DNA from: Pseudomonadota bacterium
GTDB lineage: Bacteria > Pseudomonadota > Gammaproteobacteria > Xanthomonadales > Rhodanobacteraceae
Length of the DNA stretch: 64,000 nt
Assembly (NCBI GenBank): GCA_021793575.1
Contig: JAJYSM010000003.1
Span: forward strand, 1 to 64,000
Direction of reading: 5' to 3'
Part shown: piece after piece, positions 37,769 through 48,943 of the stretch
Layout of the letters: every line of letters starts with the position of its first letter
Numbering within the stretch: position 1 is the first letter of the stretch
Made by a program: the position numbers and the translations under genes
Notes under the pieces: generated by a model
The model's input: the letters and a program-made list of their open reading frames with translations, nothing else
What the model was told of the DNA's origin: nothing
Database searches by the model: none

Positions 37769-38050
37769 TTACTTGCCGGCGGTGCTGCTGGCGGCCGGCA
37801 TGGCAGCGGTGGCGCTGCTCATCGGAGCCATCGCGGTGCTGGCGGCGGCCGGCGCGGCGGCGGTGCTGGCCGGTGCGGCGGCGGGTGCGGCGGCGGGGGC
37901 GGTGGCAGCCGGTGCCGGTGCCGGAGCAGCGGTGGCGGCGGCGGCCGGCGCCTGCGTGGCGGACTCGTCGCTCTTGCTGCATGCGCCGAGGGCCAGCACG
38001 GCGGCCAGGGTCAAACTGACCATCAGGGTCTGGCGAATCATCTTCTTCAT
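37769..38050 (-). CDS. Small Ala/Pro-rich lipoprotein
   Basis: This 93-residue protein has a signal peptide with lipobox LGAC (Cys24). The mature part begins SKSDESATQ and is then almost entirely alanine, proline, serine and threonine, a low-complexity spacer. No domain is recognised. The start has GGAGT upstream. It may act as a cell-envelope spacer or small stress lipoprotein; this is only inference. Confidence 0.78.
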   Translation of the reverse strand: MKKMIRQTLMVSLTLAAVLALGACSKSDESATQAPAAAATAAPAPAPAATAPAAAPAAAPASTAAAPAAASTAMAPMSSATAAMPAASSTAGK

Positions 38051-38403
38051 GGGTAACTCCTGCTCAAAAGTTTAAGGACGGGCGGGGATCTTCAACAAAA
38101 AATCCTCCGCATCAGATCGGATCGGACCGGTTTTGACCCACAGGGCGGCGCTGAGCGCGCTGTGCGTCATGTGTAGCTTGCACGTATTTGCGCCGGGATG
38201 GAATGCAGTGCGATCCGCAACCGGCACTGATGGCCGCCTCAGGCCAGGCATCGGGGCGATTTTAGCACCCACCGAGGCATAAACGCAGCGCGTCGCGCAC
38301 GGCGCCGGCAGCCGCCCGAACTTCCCGACCGCTATCCAGCCCGCCCGGACACCCAGTGGGCTGCACCCGCATGCGAAAATGCCCGGTCACCTCTCACCCG
38401 GCC
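38051..38403. other. Intergenic region between lipoprotein and SNF2 helicase genes
   Basis: This 353-bp gap separates divergent genes. It holds a short degenerate repeat (GATCGGATCGGA near 38115) and AT-rich stretches at about 38090-38105 that could contain the lipoprotein promoter. I see no convincing gene or structured RNA. Confidence 0.45.
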
Positions 38404-41400
38404 ATGCCATTGATGATGAGTACGCTTACGCTGCAGGAAGTGCTCGACCAGCGAGCGTGGGAGGATACATTCGACGATCGCACCTTCGCGCGCGCCGCGG
38501 TGTACTACCGCAAGGGCCACGTGGTGGAGCTGCGGCATCAGCCAGGCGAGCGGGTCAATGTGCTGATCGGCGCCGTGCGTGGCAGCCAGCGGCAGCCGTA
38601 CCGATGCACCATCCAGTTGCAGGTTGCCAACGACCAGCTCAGCCTCGACTGCGACTGCAGCTGCCCGGTGGGCCTTGACTGCAAGCACGCTGCCGCGCTG
38701 ATGATGATGGCCACCGCCACACCATGCGAATTCTGGCCTGGCGGCCCAGCGCCGGTGCCCGCGCCGGGCTGGATGAAGACACCAAAGACCGCGCCGACAG
38801 CCAGACCACCGGACGAACTGGCCGAATGGACGCGCTGGCTGCGCCAGCTTGAGCGCTTGCGTCAGCCCGAGCTGGAGGCGCAGCCGGAGCGGCAGTTCGG
38901 CGTGCTGCTGCGCGCCCACCAGCACGGCACGCCGCCCGGGCTGCTGGTCAACCCGGCCTGGCTGCGCCCGGGGCTCAGCACGTCCGGCAAAGCCAAGCCG
39001 GGCGGCAACCTGGTCGACCCGCAGCCGCTGCGGCTGGATCCCCGCCACGGTCCCGTGCCGACCCCGCCCGGCGGCTGGCCGCCCGAGGTGGTGCCGGCGC
39101 TGGCGCTGCTGCTGCAGGAGCAGCACAGCCAGGCTGTCGGCCAGAGCTGGATCGCGGTGCACGCCGCCTATCAGGAGTCTGCGCTGGCCACCGTGCTGGC
39201 GCACTACCCGGCCTACCACGAGCGCGGCGCGGTGCCACTGAGCCGCGGCGAACCGCTGCCGCTGCAGTTGCAGTGGAGCGATCAGGCCGACGGCAGCCAG
39301 CGCCTGCAGGCCACCGTGATGGCAGGCTCCGGAGTCCAGCTGCTGCGCGGGCATCGCCTGTGGTACGTGCTGCCGAAGCCGCGTCAGTTCGGACTGGTGA
39401 AAGGCGATGCCGGGCTGATCGCGGCGCTGGACGAGGCGCCGCCGCTGCTGCCCGAACAGGTACCCGCGCTGCGCCATCTCCTGCAGCAATCCACCGGCAC
39501 CACGCTGCCGCCGCCGAACGAGCGCGCGCCGCTGCAGGTCATCAACGCGCCACCGGTGCCGGTGCTGCAGCTGCGCATGCTGAACACCGTGCCGGCGCGC
39601 GGCAAGCCGGCGGTGGCGCTGGGCATCGCCCGGCTGGCGTTCGATTACGACGCGATCCGGCTGCCCGCGGACACGCCGCAGCGCCACGTGCGCCGTCTGC
39701 ACGGCAGCCGCGTGCTGGAAATCCACCGCCAGCTGACCGCCGAGGCGCAGGCCGAACAGCGCCTGCAGCGCGCGGGGTTGAACGCCGTGGGCTGGCACTC
39801 GGACTCTCGCGGCATTTCGTCGCGACTGACCCGCCCGGATGATCTTCTGCTGCAGCCCCATCCGAACCAGGCCGCGCTGCCCGCCAGCGCGTGGCAGCCG
39901 GTGCTGGAACAGCTCGCCGCCGACGGTTTCCGGATCGAGTACGCCGACGACTTCCCGCGTCAGCGGCAGGTCGCCATCGAGCAATGGCACGCCGACGTGC
40001 AGGCGGCCGGCCAGCACTGGTTCGACGTCAGCCTGGGCATCGACGTGGCCGGCGAGCGCATCGACCTGCTGCCGCTGCTGCGCCGCATGCTGAACGATCC
40101 CGCCTTCCCGCGGGTGGCGCCGGCGCGCGAGAAAAAGGATGCCAGCTGGCGCATCGCGCTGGACGAGATCCGCAGCGTGGAGATCCCGCTCAGCCGCTTG
40201 CGCGCGCTGATCGAGCCGCTGCTGGAATGGCTCGAGGGCGACGGCGCGTTGCGCCTGCACCGCACCCGCGCCGACGCCCTGCTGGCGATGGCCGACAGCA
40301 CCCAACTGAGCTGGCGCGGCGGCGAGCTGCTGCGCGCCCAGCTCGACCTGCTGCCCACCGCCAGCCGCGACGCCAGGGCGCCCAAGGGCTTCAAGGCCAC
40401 GCTGCGACCGTACCAGCGCGAGGGGCTGGCGTGGCTGGACTTTCTCGGCGCCGCCGGCCTCGGCGGCATCCTCGCCGACGACATGGGGCTGGGCAAGACG
40501 GTGCAGGTGCTGGCGCACATCCTGGGCGAAAAGCAGCGCGGCCGGCTCGGGCAGCCGGCGCTGGTGGTGGCGCCGACCAGCCTGGTCGGCAACTGGCGCG
40601 ACGAGGCCGCGCGCTTCGCGCCGGCGCTGAAGGTGCTGGTGATCCACGGCGCCGACCGCGCCGACCGCTACGACGCGATCGCCGCGCACGATCTGGTGAT
40701 CACCACCTACCCGCTGCTGCCGCGCGACCGCGAGCAACTGCTGGCGCAGCGTTTCGCGCTGCTGGTGCTGGACGAGGCGCAGGCGATCAAGAACGCCAGC
40801 AGCCAGGCCGCCCAGGTGGTGCGCGAGATCCCCGCCACGCGCCGGCTGGCGATGACTGGCACGCCGCTGGAAAACCATCTGGGCGAACTGTGGGCGCAGT
40901 TCGACGCGGTGGAACCGGGCCTGCTCGGCAGCCAGCGCCAGTTCGTCAAGCTCTACCGCACGCCGATCGAAAAGCACGCCGATGCCGACCGCCAGCAGCG
41001 GCTGAACCGTCGCATCGGCCCGCTGCTGCTGCGCCGGCGCAAGGACGACGTGCTCACCGACCTGCCGGCCAAGACCGAGATCGTGCGCATGCTGGAGCTG
41101 GCCGGCGACCAGCGCGCGCTGTACGAGACCCTGCGCCTGGCGCAGCACGAGCGCGTGCAGCAGGCGGTGCGCGAACGCGGCCTGGCGCAGTCCGGCATCA
41201 TCGTGCTGGACGCGCTGCTCAAGCTGCGCCAGGCCTGCTGCGACCCGCGCCTGGTGAAGCTGGCCAGCGCGAAAAAGATCCAGGCCAGCGCCAAGCTCGA
41301 CGCCCTGCTCGAGCTGCTCGACGGGCTGCTCGGCGAAGGCCGCCGCGTGCTGCTGTTCTCGCAGTTCACCGAGATGCTGGCGCTGATCGAGACGGCGCTG

Positions 41401-41805
41401 GACAAGCGCCGCGTCACCTACCAGCTCCTCACCGGGCAGACCCCCGCGAAAGATCGCGGCGCGCTGGTGAAGCGCTTCCAGAGCGGCGCCGTGCCGGTGT
41501 TCCTGATCAGCCTGAAGGCCGGCGGCGTCGGCCTCAACCTCACCGCCGCCGACACCGTGATCCACTACGACCCGTGGTGGAACCCGGCGGTGGAGGCGCA
41601 GGCCACCGACCGCGCCCACCGCATCGGCCAGGACAAGCCGGTGTTCGTCTACCGGCTGATCTGCGCCGGCACGGTGGAGGAAAAAATCCAGGCCATGCAG
41701 GGGCGCAAGGCCGAACTCGCCCGCGCCGTGCTCGAAGGCGGCGGCGCCACCCGGCAGCTGCGTTTCGACGAGGGCGACCTGGCGGAGCTGTTTGCGCCGC
41801 TGTGA
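38404..41805 (+). CDS. SWIM-zinc-finger SNF2/SWI2 family helicase (RapA/HepA-like)
   Basis: This protein of about 1133 residues is a DNA/RNA-dependent translocase. The N-terminus holds a SWIM zinc finger (CDCSCPVGLDCKH, about 80-95), then a long middle region, then the SNF2 ATPase core at about 660-930 with Walker A DDMGLGKT and Walker B LDEAQ, and a helicase C-terminal domain (SLKAGGVGLNLTAADTVI, QATDRAHRIGQ). The order matches bacterial SNF2 proteins of the HepA class. The track start is 38356; ATG 38404 or 38416 are more natural, with no strong ribosome site to decide. The specific process is unknown. Confidence 0.92.
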   Translation: MPLMMSTLTLQEVLDQRAWEDTFDDRTFARAAVYYRKGHVVELRHQPGERVNVLIGAVRGSQRQPYRCTIQLQVANDQLSLDCDCSCPVGLDCKHAAALMMMATATPCEFWPGGPAPVPAPGWMKTPKTAPTARPPDELAEWTRWLRQLERLRQPELEAQPERQFGVLLRAHQHGTPPGLLVNPAWLRPGLSTSGKAKPGGNLVDPQPLRLDPRHGPVPTPPGGWPPEVVPALALLLQEQHSQAVGQSWIAVHAAYQESALATVLAHYPAYHERGAVPLSRGEPLPLQLQWSDQADGSQRLQATVMAGSGVQLLRGHRLWYVLPKPRQFGLVKGDAGLIAALDEAPPLLPEQVPALRHLLQQSTGTTLPPPNERAPLQVINAPPVPVLQLRMLNTVPARGKPAVALGIARLAFDYDAIRLPADTPQRHVRRLHGSRVLEIHRQLTAEAQAEQRLQRAGLNAVGWHSDSRGISSRLTRPDDLLLQPHPNQAALPASAWQPVLEQLAADGFRIEYADDFPRQRQVAIEQWHADVQAAGQHWFDVSLGIDVAGERIDLLPLLRRMLNDPAFPRVAPAREKKDASWRIALDEIRSVEIPLSRLRALIEPLLEWLEGDGALRLHRTRADALLAMADSTQLSWRGGELLRAQLDLLPTASRDARAPKGFKATLRPYQREGLAWLDFLGAAGLGGILADDMGLGKTVQVLAHILGEKQRGRLGQPALVVAPTSLVGNWRDEAARFAPALKVLVIHGADRADRYDAIAAHDLVITTYPLLPRDREQLLAQRFALLVLDEAQAIKNASSQAAQVVREIPATRRLAMTGTPLENHLGELWAQFDAVEPGLLGSQRQFVKLYRTPIEKHADADRQQRLNRRIGPLLLRRRKDDVLTDLPAKTEIVRMLELAGDQRALYETLRLAQHERVQQAVRERGLAQSGIIVLDALLKLRQACCDPRLVKLASAKKIQASAKLDALLELLDGLLGEGRRVLLFSQFTEMLALIETALDKRRVTYQLLTGQTPAKDRGALVKRFQSGAVPVFLISLKAGGVGLNLTAADTVIHYDPWWNPAVEAQATDRAHRIGQDKPVFVYRLICAGTVEEKIQAMQGRKAELARAVLEGGGATRQLRFDEGDLAELFAPL

Positions 41806-41839
41806 TCATGGCGACCATGATCCGCCGAGCACCGCCGCC

Positions 41840-42289
41840 ATGGCCCGGGCCGAATCAGCGAAACCAGTCGCAGCCACCGTCCACTGGTTCAAGCTCACCC
41901 TCAACGGCATCCGGCCACTGATCCGACGCCGCATCGAACTGCTCAGCGACGCCAGCTTCCGGGATCTGCACGGCGCCATCCACGACGCCATGGGCTGGGA
42001 AGACATGTACCTGCACGAGTTCCGCATCGGCCTGCTGCACGACAGCGTGCGCATCGGCATCCCGCTGGACGACGGCTCAGGCCGGTTCGATGACACCTGC
42101 CTCGCCGGTGGGAAGGTGCCGATCGCCACCCACTTCGCCGCACCGGGCGCGCGCCGCGTCTACCTCTACGACTTCGGCGACGACTGGAGCCAGCAGGTGC
42201 GGCTCGAAGCGAGCCTGCCGCACGAGGCCGGGGTGCGATACCCGAGCTTTCAGCCAGTGACCCTCGCAAACGCAACGCGTCAATCGTGA
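41840..42289 (+). pseudogene. Truncated plasmid pRiA4b ORF-3-like protein
   Basis: The 149-residue product has the pRiA4b ORF-3 fold: VHWFKLTLNGIRPLIRRRIEL, MGWEDMYLHEFRI and YLYDFGDDWSQQVRLE. Family members continue past GVRYP with a conserved Cys/Gly/Pro-rich tail (typically ...RACPPEDCGG). Here the frame leaves the family after GVRYP and stops within 15 residues, inside the 3' end of the convergent PepSY-like gene. This looks like loss of the C-terminal part by a deletion. It may still be expressed. It starts 34 nt after the SNF2 gene. Confidence 0.7.
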
Positions 42290-42783
42290 GACTTGGCCAC
42301 CACGCTGCCATCGTTCGGATCGACCAGCAGATCGACGTCGTCGCCTCGCGCAGTCTTGGCGTCAGCGCGCCACAGACCGCCATCGAACTCCACCTCCTTG
42401 ACGTTCTGATAGCCCGCCGCAGCCAGCTTGGCCTTGACCTCGTCTGCGTTGAGTCTGGACGGCGCATCGGCCGGATATACCCTGCCGTTGACCGGGCCGA
42501 CCGCGAGCTTGGACCATGTCTTGTTGCCGCCGCGGGCCTTGCTGCGCCATACACCGCCCTTGAACTCCAGGCCCTTCACTTCCTTGTAGCCGGCGCTGGC
42601 GATCGCGCTTTTGATGGCGTCCTCGCTCAACGCTCCAGCGGGCGGTCGGGTTGTCCACGTGGTCACCGTGGTAGTGGTCTGGATGGCGCGTGTGGTCGCT
42701 TGTGCGGCGGCAGGAACAGCCTGCGCCAGGGTAACCGAGCAAACCGACAATCCAATCAACAGGGGAAGCATGCGCTTGATCAT
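42280..42783 (-). CDS. Secreted protein with two PepSY-like repeats
   Basis: This 167-residue protein has a signal peptide (ending VPAAAQA), a Thr-rich linker and two tandem repeats of about 52 residues: LSEDAIKSAIASAGYKEV...WR and LNADEVKAKLAAAGYQNV...WR. Each resembles the PepSY fold and ends in a segment like VDLLVDPNDGSVV. Periplasmic location is likely. PepSY domains are often regulatory or inhibitory for peptidases; the role here is unknown. Its last 10 bases overlap the truncated pRiA4b-like gene. Confidence 0.8.
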   Translation of the reverse strand: MIKRMLPLLIGLSVCSVTLAQAVPAAAQATTRAIQTTTTVTTWTTRPPAGALSEDAIKSAIASAGYKEVKGLEFKGGVWRSKARGGNKTWSKLAVGPVNGRVYPADAPSRLNADEVKAKLAAAGYQNVKEVEFDGGLWRADAKTARGDDVDLLVDPNDGSVVAKSHD

Positions 42784-42870
42784 GGTGAAGTCCTTCTGGT
42801 GCTAGTTCGAAATAGTGTCGCCAGCTTGCGCGGGCGTCGTTCAAAACCGGTGTGCGTAGGCGGCTGATAC

Positions 42871-43473
42871 TCAGCGCCGACTCACCCAGTCGCATGGAAC
42901 CATCATGTCCGGAACGACGGCGTGAAAACGCGCGCACCCCGCAGCGCCGCCTGGACGCGCGGCTGCAAGGCTGCCGTTGTCGCAGCGCGCGAATTCAACT
43001 CGCCGCCGCCGTCCGCTCCTGGCCTTGGGTGGCCCTTGCGGCTCCGCTGACGGCCCGGTGTTCCGCTCAACTGCACCGATCTGCCCACTGCGTAGCCGAA
43101 CCACGATTGGCCATCCATACGCATCGACCAACCCGGATGGATGCATGGCCGTGATCCGTCCACGGTGGATGTAAAACTGGTCCACTCCGCGTTCGGCATC
43201 TCCACGAGCTGACAAAACCGGGCCATCAACAAGCTGGCCTGGTCAGCGCTCGACCTCCGCCCGGTCGCCCGGTGTTTGCTGAGCGCGGGCGCATGATCCC
43301 GAAGCCGAAGGGCATCGGCCATCCAGCGCTCCGGCATCGCTTGCTTGCTCAAGCCACGCTCGGCGCGAACGGCATAGGTGTCAAGTCCCGGTGGGATGAT
43401 CATCCGTCTGTACTGCCATTGCTGCGGTGGACAGCAGCACAGCGCACGCACCCAAAATAAGTTTCGTTTTCAT
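42871..43473 (-). pseudogene. Decayed secreted-protein gene
   Basis: An ATG at 43473, with GAGGGA upstream, opens a clean signal peptide (MKTKLILGACAVLLSTAAMA) but the frame stops after 30 codons at 43381. A different frame (ORF 42903-43451) continues with high-GC3 codons from the same place (LDTYAVRAERGLSKQ onward), which suggests a single frameshift just after the signal peptide. A third frame takes over near 43215. I do not recognise the protein family. The call rests on the signal peptide and codon pattern. Confidence 0.5.
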
Positions 43474-43937
43474 GAAATGTCCCTCGCGAATGCCGAGCTT
43501 GTGGCGGCACCACAGGTCAAAGACAGCGGCAGATGTCTGCGCACGCACTCACCCGCAGGCGAGGCCGTACTCAAGGCATGGCTACTGTGGATGCAGCATG
43601 GTGAGCCGCCGACGCGCGGCTCCGCTCGCCGCTCAGCGTCATGGCTTGTGGCTCATGCGTCGTGGGGGACGCCGTCGACTGCGCGCCGTGCTCCGGCAAC
43701 GCCGGGTACGGCGGCCAGCCCGGCGACGGCGAAGCGCTTGATGACGCGCTCCACCAGGGAACGTATCGCGCACAGGCTGCGCGCGATCAGGCGCTGACTG
43801 AGGCTTCGTTCACATGCAGGTGAACCAGAATCTATGCAACGGGAGTCGAACGCGATGATCCTTGGCGCCCACAGCACCGGCTTCAGTCTGCGACGCATGA
43901 CGCTCTTCTCCTGCCTGGCGCCGGAGTCTCGAACGCT
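43474..43937. other. 464-bp stretch without a supported gene
   Basis: No intact gene is supported. The minus ORF 43653-43949 contains a segment (SLSQRLIARSLCAIRSLVERVIKRF) that vaguely resembles the N-terminal HTH of transposases, but there are no flanking ends, no catalytic residues and no further homology that I can see. The stretch looks like decayed sequence. Confidence 0.4.
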
Positions 43938-43977
43938 ACAGACAAGCACGGGCGCCGAGGCGCCCGTGCTTGTCTGT
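43938..43977. terminator. Very long perfect hairpin after glnA
   Basis: An 18-bp perfect stem (ACAGACAAGCACGGGCGC and its complement) with a CGAG loop lies 20 nt after the glnA stop. It is the likely transcription end of glnA, possibly bidirectional. No T-tract follows on the minus strand. Confidence 0.7.
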
Positions 43978-43996
43978 CCTCGCGCTGTCGCCGCGA

Positions 43997-45406
43997 TCAG
44001 ATCGCGTAGTACATCTGAAACTCCAGCGGGTGCGTGCTGGCGCGGTAGCGGGTGACTTCCTTCATCTTCACTTCGATGTAAGCGTCGATGAAGTCATCGG
44101 TGAACACACCGCCGGCCTTGAGGAAGTCGCGATCCTTGTCCAGCGCCTCCAGCGCCTGGTCGAGGCTGGAGCACACCTGCGGAATGTTCTTCTCCTCTTC
44201 CGGCGGCAGGTCGTACAGATCCTTGTCAGCCGGCGCGCCGGGGTCGATCTTGTTGAGGATGCCGTCGAGGCCAGCCATCATCAGCGCGGTGAAGGTGAGG
44301 TAGCCGGACTGCATCGGATCGGGGAAGCGCACCTCGATGCGCCGACCCTTGGGGCTGGCCACGTACGGGATGCGGCAGCTGGCCGAGCGGTTGCGCGCGG
44401 AGTACGCCAGCATCACCGGCGCCTCGAAGCCCGGCACCAGCCGCTTGTAGCTGTTGGTGGTGGAGTTGGCGAACGCGTTGATCGCCTTGGCATGCTTGAA
44501 GATGCCGCCGATGTACCACAGCGCGGTCTGCGACAGGCCGCCGTAGAGGTCGCCGGCGAACAGGTTGGTGCCGTCCTTGGACAGCGACTGGTGCACGTGC
44601 ATGCCGCTGCCGTTGTCGCCGACGATCGGCTTGGGCATGAAGGTGACGGTCTTGCCGTTCTGGTGCGCCACGTTCTTCACCACGTACTTCATGGTGATCA
44701 GCTCGTCGGCCTTCTTCACCAGCGTGTTGAACTTGACGCCGATCTCGCACTGGCCGGCGTTGGCCACTTCGTGATGGTGCACTTCGACCGTCTGGCCGAG
44801 CGATTCGAGCACTTTGCACATGTCGGCGCGCAGGTCGCCCAGCGAATCGACCGGGCTGACCGGAAAATAGCCGCCCTTCACGCCCGGCCGGTGGCCGCTG
44901 TTGCCTTCGTCGTACTTGTTGCGCGAGGACCAGGCCGCTTCCTCAGACTCGATCTCGTAGAACACGCGGCCCATGTCGTTCTGCCAGCGCACCGAGTCGA
45001 AGATGAAGAATTCCGGCTCCGGACCGAAGTACGCGGTGTCGGCGATCCCGGTGGATTTGAGGAACGCCTCGCCGCGCTTGGCGATCGAGCGCGGGTCGCG
45101 ACCATAGGCCTGCATGGTGCTCGGCTCCAGCACGTCGCAGTGCACGATCAGCTGGGTGTGCGAGCTGAACGGATCCAGGTGCGCGGTCGCCGGATCGGGC
45201 AGCAACACCATGTCCGACTCGTTGATGCCCTTCCAGCCGGTGATCGACGAGCCGTCGAACATCTTGCCGTCCTCGAACGTCGACTCGTCGATGGCGTGCG
45301 CCGGAAAGGTGACGTGGTGGTGCACGCCGAGCATGTCGGCAAAGCGGAAGTCGACAAACTCGACCTCGTGTTCCTGAATCAGATCGAGCACTTTCTTGGC
45401 GGACAT
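43997..45406 (-). CDS. glnA: Glutamine synthetase, type I (adenylylated form)
   Basis: This 469-residue enzyme makes glutamine from glutamate, ammonia and ATP. It shows [18 protein letters not shown], the metal/glutamate site sequence [11 protein letters not shown], the ATP region [17 protein letters not shown] and the adenylylation site [10 protein letters not shown], so regulation by GlnE is expected. Translation likely starts at 45406 (MSAKKVLDL), with CGAGG upstream; the track start at 45445 lies at the sigma-54 promoter. It is transcribed alone, from a -24/-12 promoter. Confidence 0.97.
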   Translation of the reverse strand: MSAKKVLDLIQEHEVEFVDFRFADMLGVHHHVTFPAHAIDESTFEDGKMFDGSSITGWKGINESDMVLLPDPATAHLDPFSSHTQLIVHCDVLEPSTMQAYGRDPRSIAKRGEAFLKSTGIADTAYFGPEPEFFIFDSVRWQNDMGRVFYEIESEEAAWSSRNKYDEGNSGHRPGVKGGYFPVSPVDSLGDLRADMCKVLESLGQTVEVHHHEVANAGQCEIGVKFNTLVKKADELITMKYVVKNVAHQNGKTVTFMPKPIVGDNGSGMHVHQSLSKDGTNLFAGDLYGGLSQTALWYIGGIFKHAKAINAFANSTTNSYKRLVPGFEAPVMLAYSARNRSASCRIPYVASPKGRRIEVRFPDPMQSGYLTFTALMMAGLDGILNKIDPGAPADKDLYDLPPEEEKNIPQVCSSLDQALEALDKDRDFLKAGGVFTDDFIDAYIEVKMKEVTRYRASTHPLEFQMYYAI

Positions 45407-45440
45407 AACGCAACCTCGGACGTGGGTGATAGCCGGTTTT

Positions 45441-45456
45441 AGCAAGCCTCATGCCA
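45441..45456 (-). promoter_or_regulatory. Sigma-54 promoter of glnA
   Basis: The minus strand reads TGGCATG-AGGC-TTGCT, against the consensus TGGCACG-N4-TTGCW, with exact GG/GC spacing. Predicted transcription starts about 12 nt downstream, leaving a leader of about 25 nt before the glnA ATG. It is the expected kind of promoter for NtrC-controlled glnA. Confidence 0.8.
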
Positions 45457-45550
45457 TAACGTGAAAGCGCGGGGCCACAGGCCGTGACGCTTCGGAACCG
45501 CGCCGCGGGCTTGGCCTGTCGCATCATGCTCGGGCAATTTCAGGATAGTT

Positions 45551-45567
45551 TGCACCAAATTGTGGCG
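45551..45567. promoter_or_regulatory. Candidate NtrC enhancer site for glnA
   Basis: TGCACCAAATTGTGGCG matches the first half of the NtrC site (TGCACC-N5-GGTGCA) exactly and the second half partly. It lies about 100 bp upstream of the glnA -24 element, the normal distance for an enhancer. Confidence 0.55.
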
Positions 45568-45621
45568 TCGCGACCACACGGCCAACAGCGGGTTCGCGCA
45601 ACTGGCACGAACCCGCCGCGA

Positions 45622-46983
45622 TCACGCCTCGTAGGCGCTCTCGCCATGCGAGCTGATATCCAGCCCCTCGCGCTCGGCCTCGGCGCTGACGCGCAGTCCG
45701 AACACCTGCTTGACGATGAAGTAGGCGAGCAGCGAAACCCCGCCGCTCCACGCCAGGGTGATGCCCACGCCGAGCGCCTGCACGCCGACCTGCTGCGCCA
45801 TCGTGGTGATGCCGGCGCCGAAGCCGGTGCCGCCCAGGATCGGCGCGCTGAACACGCCGGTCAGGATCGCCCCGAGGATGCCGCCGACGCCGTGCACGCC
45901 GAACACGTCGAGCGCGTCGTCCGCCTTGAGGATCTTCTTCAGCCCGGTCACGCCCCAGACGCACGCCGCGCTGGCCAGCGCGCCGATGGCGATGGCGCCC
46001 ATCGGGCCGACCGTGCCGCAGGCCGGGGTGATGGCGACCAGTCCCGCCACGGCGCCGGAGGCGCCGCCCACCATCGAGGGCTTGCCCTTGGTGATGGCCT
46101 CGACCGCCAGCCACGACAGCACCGCCGCCGCCGTCGCCACCATCGTGTTGATGAAGGCCAGCCCCGCGCCGCCGTTGGCCTCCAGGTTGGAGCCGGCATT
46201 GAAGCCGAACCAGCCCACCCACAGCAGCGACGCGCCGATCATGGTGAAGGTCACGCTGTGCGGCTTCATCGACTCGCGGCCCAGGCCGAGGCGCGGCCCG
46301 AGCATGTAGGCGCCGACCAGGCCGGCGATACCGGCGTTGATGTGCACCACCGTGCCGCCGGCGAAATCCAGCACGCCCCTGGCGAACATGAAACCGCTCG
46401 GCCCGTACCACACCATGTGGGCGATCGGCAGATAGGCGAAGGTGAACCACAGCGCGGTGAACGCCAGCACCGCGCGGAAGCGCACCCGCTCGGCCAGCGC
46501 GCCGACGATCAGCGCACAGGTGATGCCGGCAAAGGTGGCCTGGAACATCACGAACACGTATTCCGGCAGGCCCACGCCGGCGCTGAAGGTAGCCGCCAGC
46601 GAGTCCTTGGTGATGCCCTTGAGGAAGAGTTTGTCGAAATTGCCGATGAAGGCATTGCCGCCGTTGAACGCCAGCGTGTAGCCGTAGATCACCCACAGCA
46701 CCACGATCATCGAGAACACCGTCATCACCTGCATCAGCATCGACAGCACGTTCTTGGAGCGCAACAGACCGCCGTAGAACAGCGCCAGCCCCGGCACCGT
46801 CATCATCAACACCAGCAACGTGGAGGTCAGCATCCACGCCACATCGCCCTTGTGCATCACCAGCGGTGGCGCCGCCACGGCGGCCTGCGCCCACGCCAGC
46901 GGCGCGAGCAGACTCAGCAGCAGGCCGATGGCGAGGATGGCCCAGCCCTTGCGCATGTCACGAAACAACTTGATGTCTTTCAT
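45622..46983 (-). CDS. amtB: Ammonium transporter
   Basis: This 453-residue inner-membrane protein has an N-terminal signal-like segment and 11 transmembrane helices. Family sequences include MVWYGPSGFMFARGVLDFAGGTVVHINAGIAGL and FGFNAGSNLEANGGAGLAF, with the twin histidines expected for AmtB channels (HINAG; HGVGG). It conducts ammonia and is blocked by the P-II protein GlnK encoded 21 nt upstream. It is the last gene of the porin-glnK-amtB unit; an intergenic gap with the glnA promoter follows. Confidence 0.96.
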   Translation of the reverse strand: MKDIKLFRDMRKGWAILAIGLLLSLLAPLAWAQAAVAAPPLVMHKGDVAWMLTSTLLVLMMTVPGLALFYGGLLRSKNVLSMLMQVMTVFSMIVVLWVIYGYTLAFNGGNAFIGNFDKLFLKGITKDSLAATFSAGVGLPEYVFVMFQATFAGITCALIVGALAERVRFRAVLAFTALWFTFAYLPIAHMVWYGPSGFMFARGVLDFAGGTVVHINAGIAGLVGAYMLGPRLGLGRESMKPHSVTFTMIGASLLWVGWFGFNAGSNLEANGGAGLAFINTMVATAAAVLSWLAVEAITKGKPSMVGGASGAVAGLVAITPACGTVGPMGAIAIGALASAACVWGVTGLKKILKADDALDVFGVHGVGGILGAILTGVFSAPILGGTGFGAGITTMAQQVGVQALGVGITLAWSGGVSLLAYFIVKQVFGLRVSAEAEREGLDISSHGESAYEA

Positions 46984-47004
46984 GGAAACCTCACGGGATT
47001 CGAG

Positions 47005-48679
<1,675 letters not shown>

Positions 48680-48684
48680 CACGG

Positions 48685-48713
48685 GCCTCCTGCAACCGCT
48701 TCGGTTTGGAGGC
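48685..48713 (-). promoter_or_regulatory. Hairpin that covers the porin ribosome-binding site
   Basis: On the minus strand GCCTCC pairs with GGAGGC, and the inner AACCG pairs with CGGTT around a 3-nt loop. The 3' arm contains the AGGAGG Shine-Dalgarno sequence of the porin gene. In the folded form the ribosome site would be masked, so translation may be regulated or delayed. This is structural inference from the sequence. Confidence 0.55.
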
Positions 48714-48943
48714 TGAAAAAGTGGGCGCTGCCTGGTGCAGGTCTGGCCGATGAACATCCTGTGGCTGCGGCGGCGCGAATGGCGCGGGAGACTGCTGCCT
48801 TGATCGACCGGCACACAGACACAGCGGACACATCCGCAACCTTCGCCGGCATATCGGCATTGACGAACGGAGGCACAGACAAGGGTCGTACATCGCTTCA
48901 TCGACTTGGCTCCAGTTGAGATCAGGAGTAGCTCGATGGGTTT

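Noticed and set aside
37859-37950. GC-rich triplet-like repeats considered as a tandem repeat array
   Set aside because: They are the low-complexity Ala/Pro codons of the small lipoprotein gene, not a separate repeat.
38332-41619. 1095-residue minus-strand ORF
   Set aside because: It lies wholly antisense to the SNF2 helicase gene, is rich in Q, H, R and A and shows no domain; a product of high GC3 on the opposite strand.
43653-43949. Possible IS21-type HTH fragment
   Set aside because: A weak resemblance over about 25 residues only; no catalytic domain, terminal repeats or target duplication can be seen.
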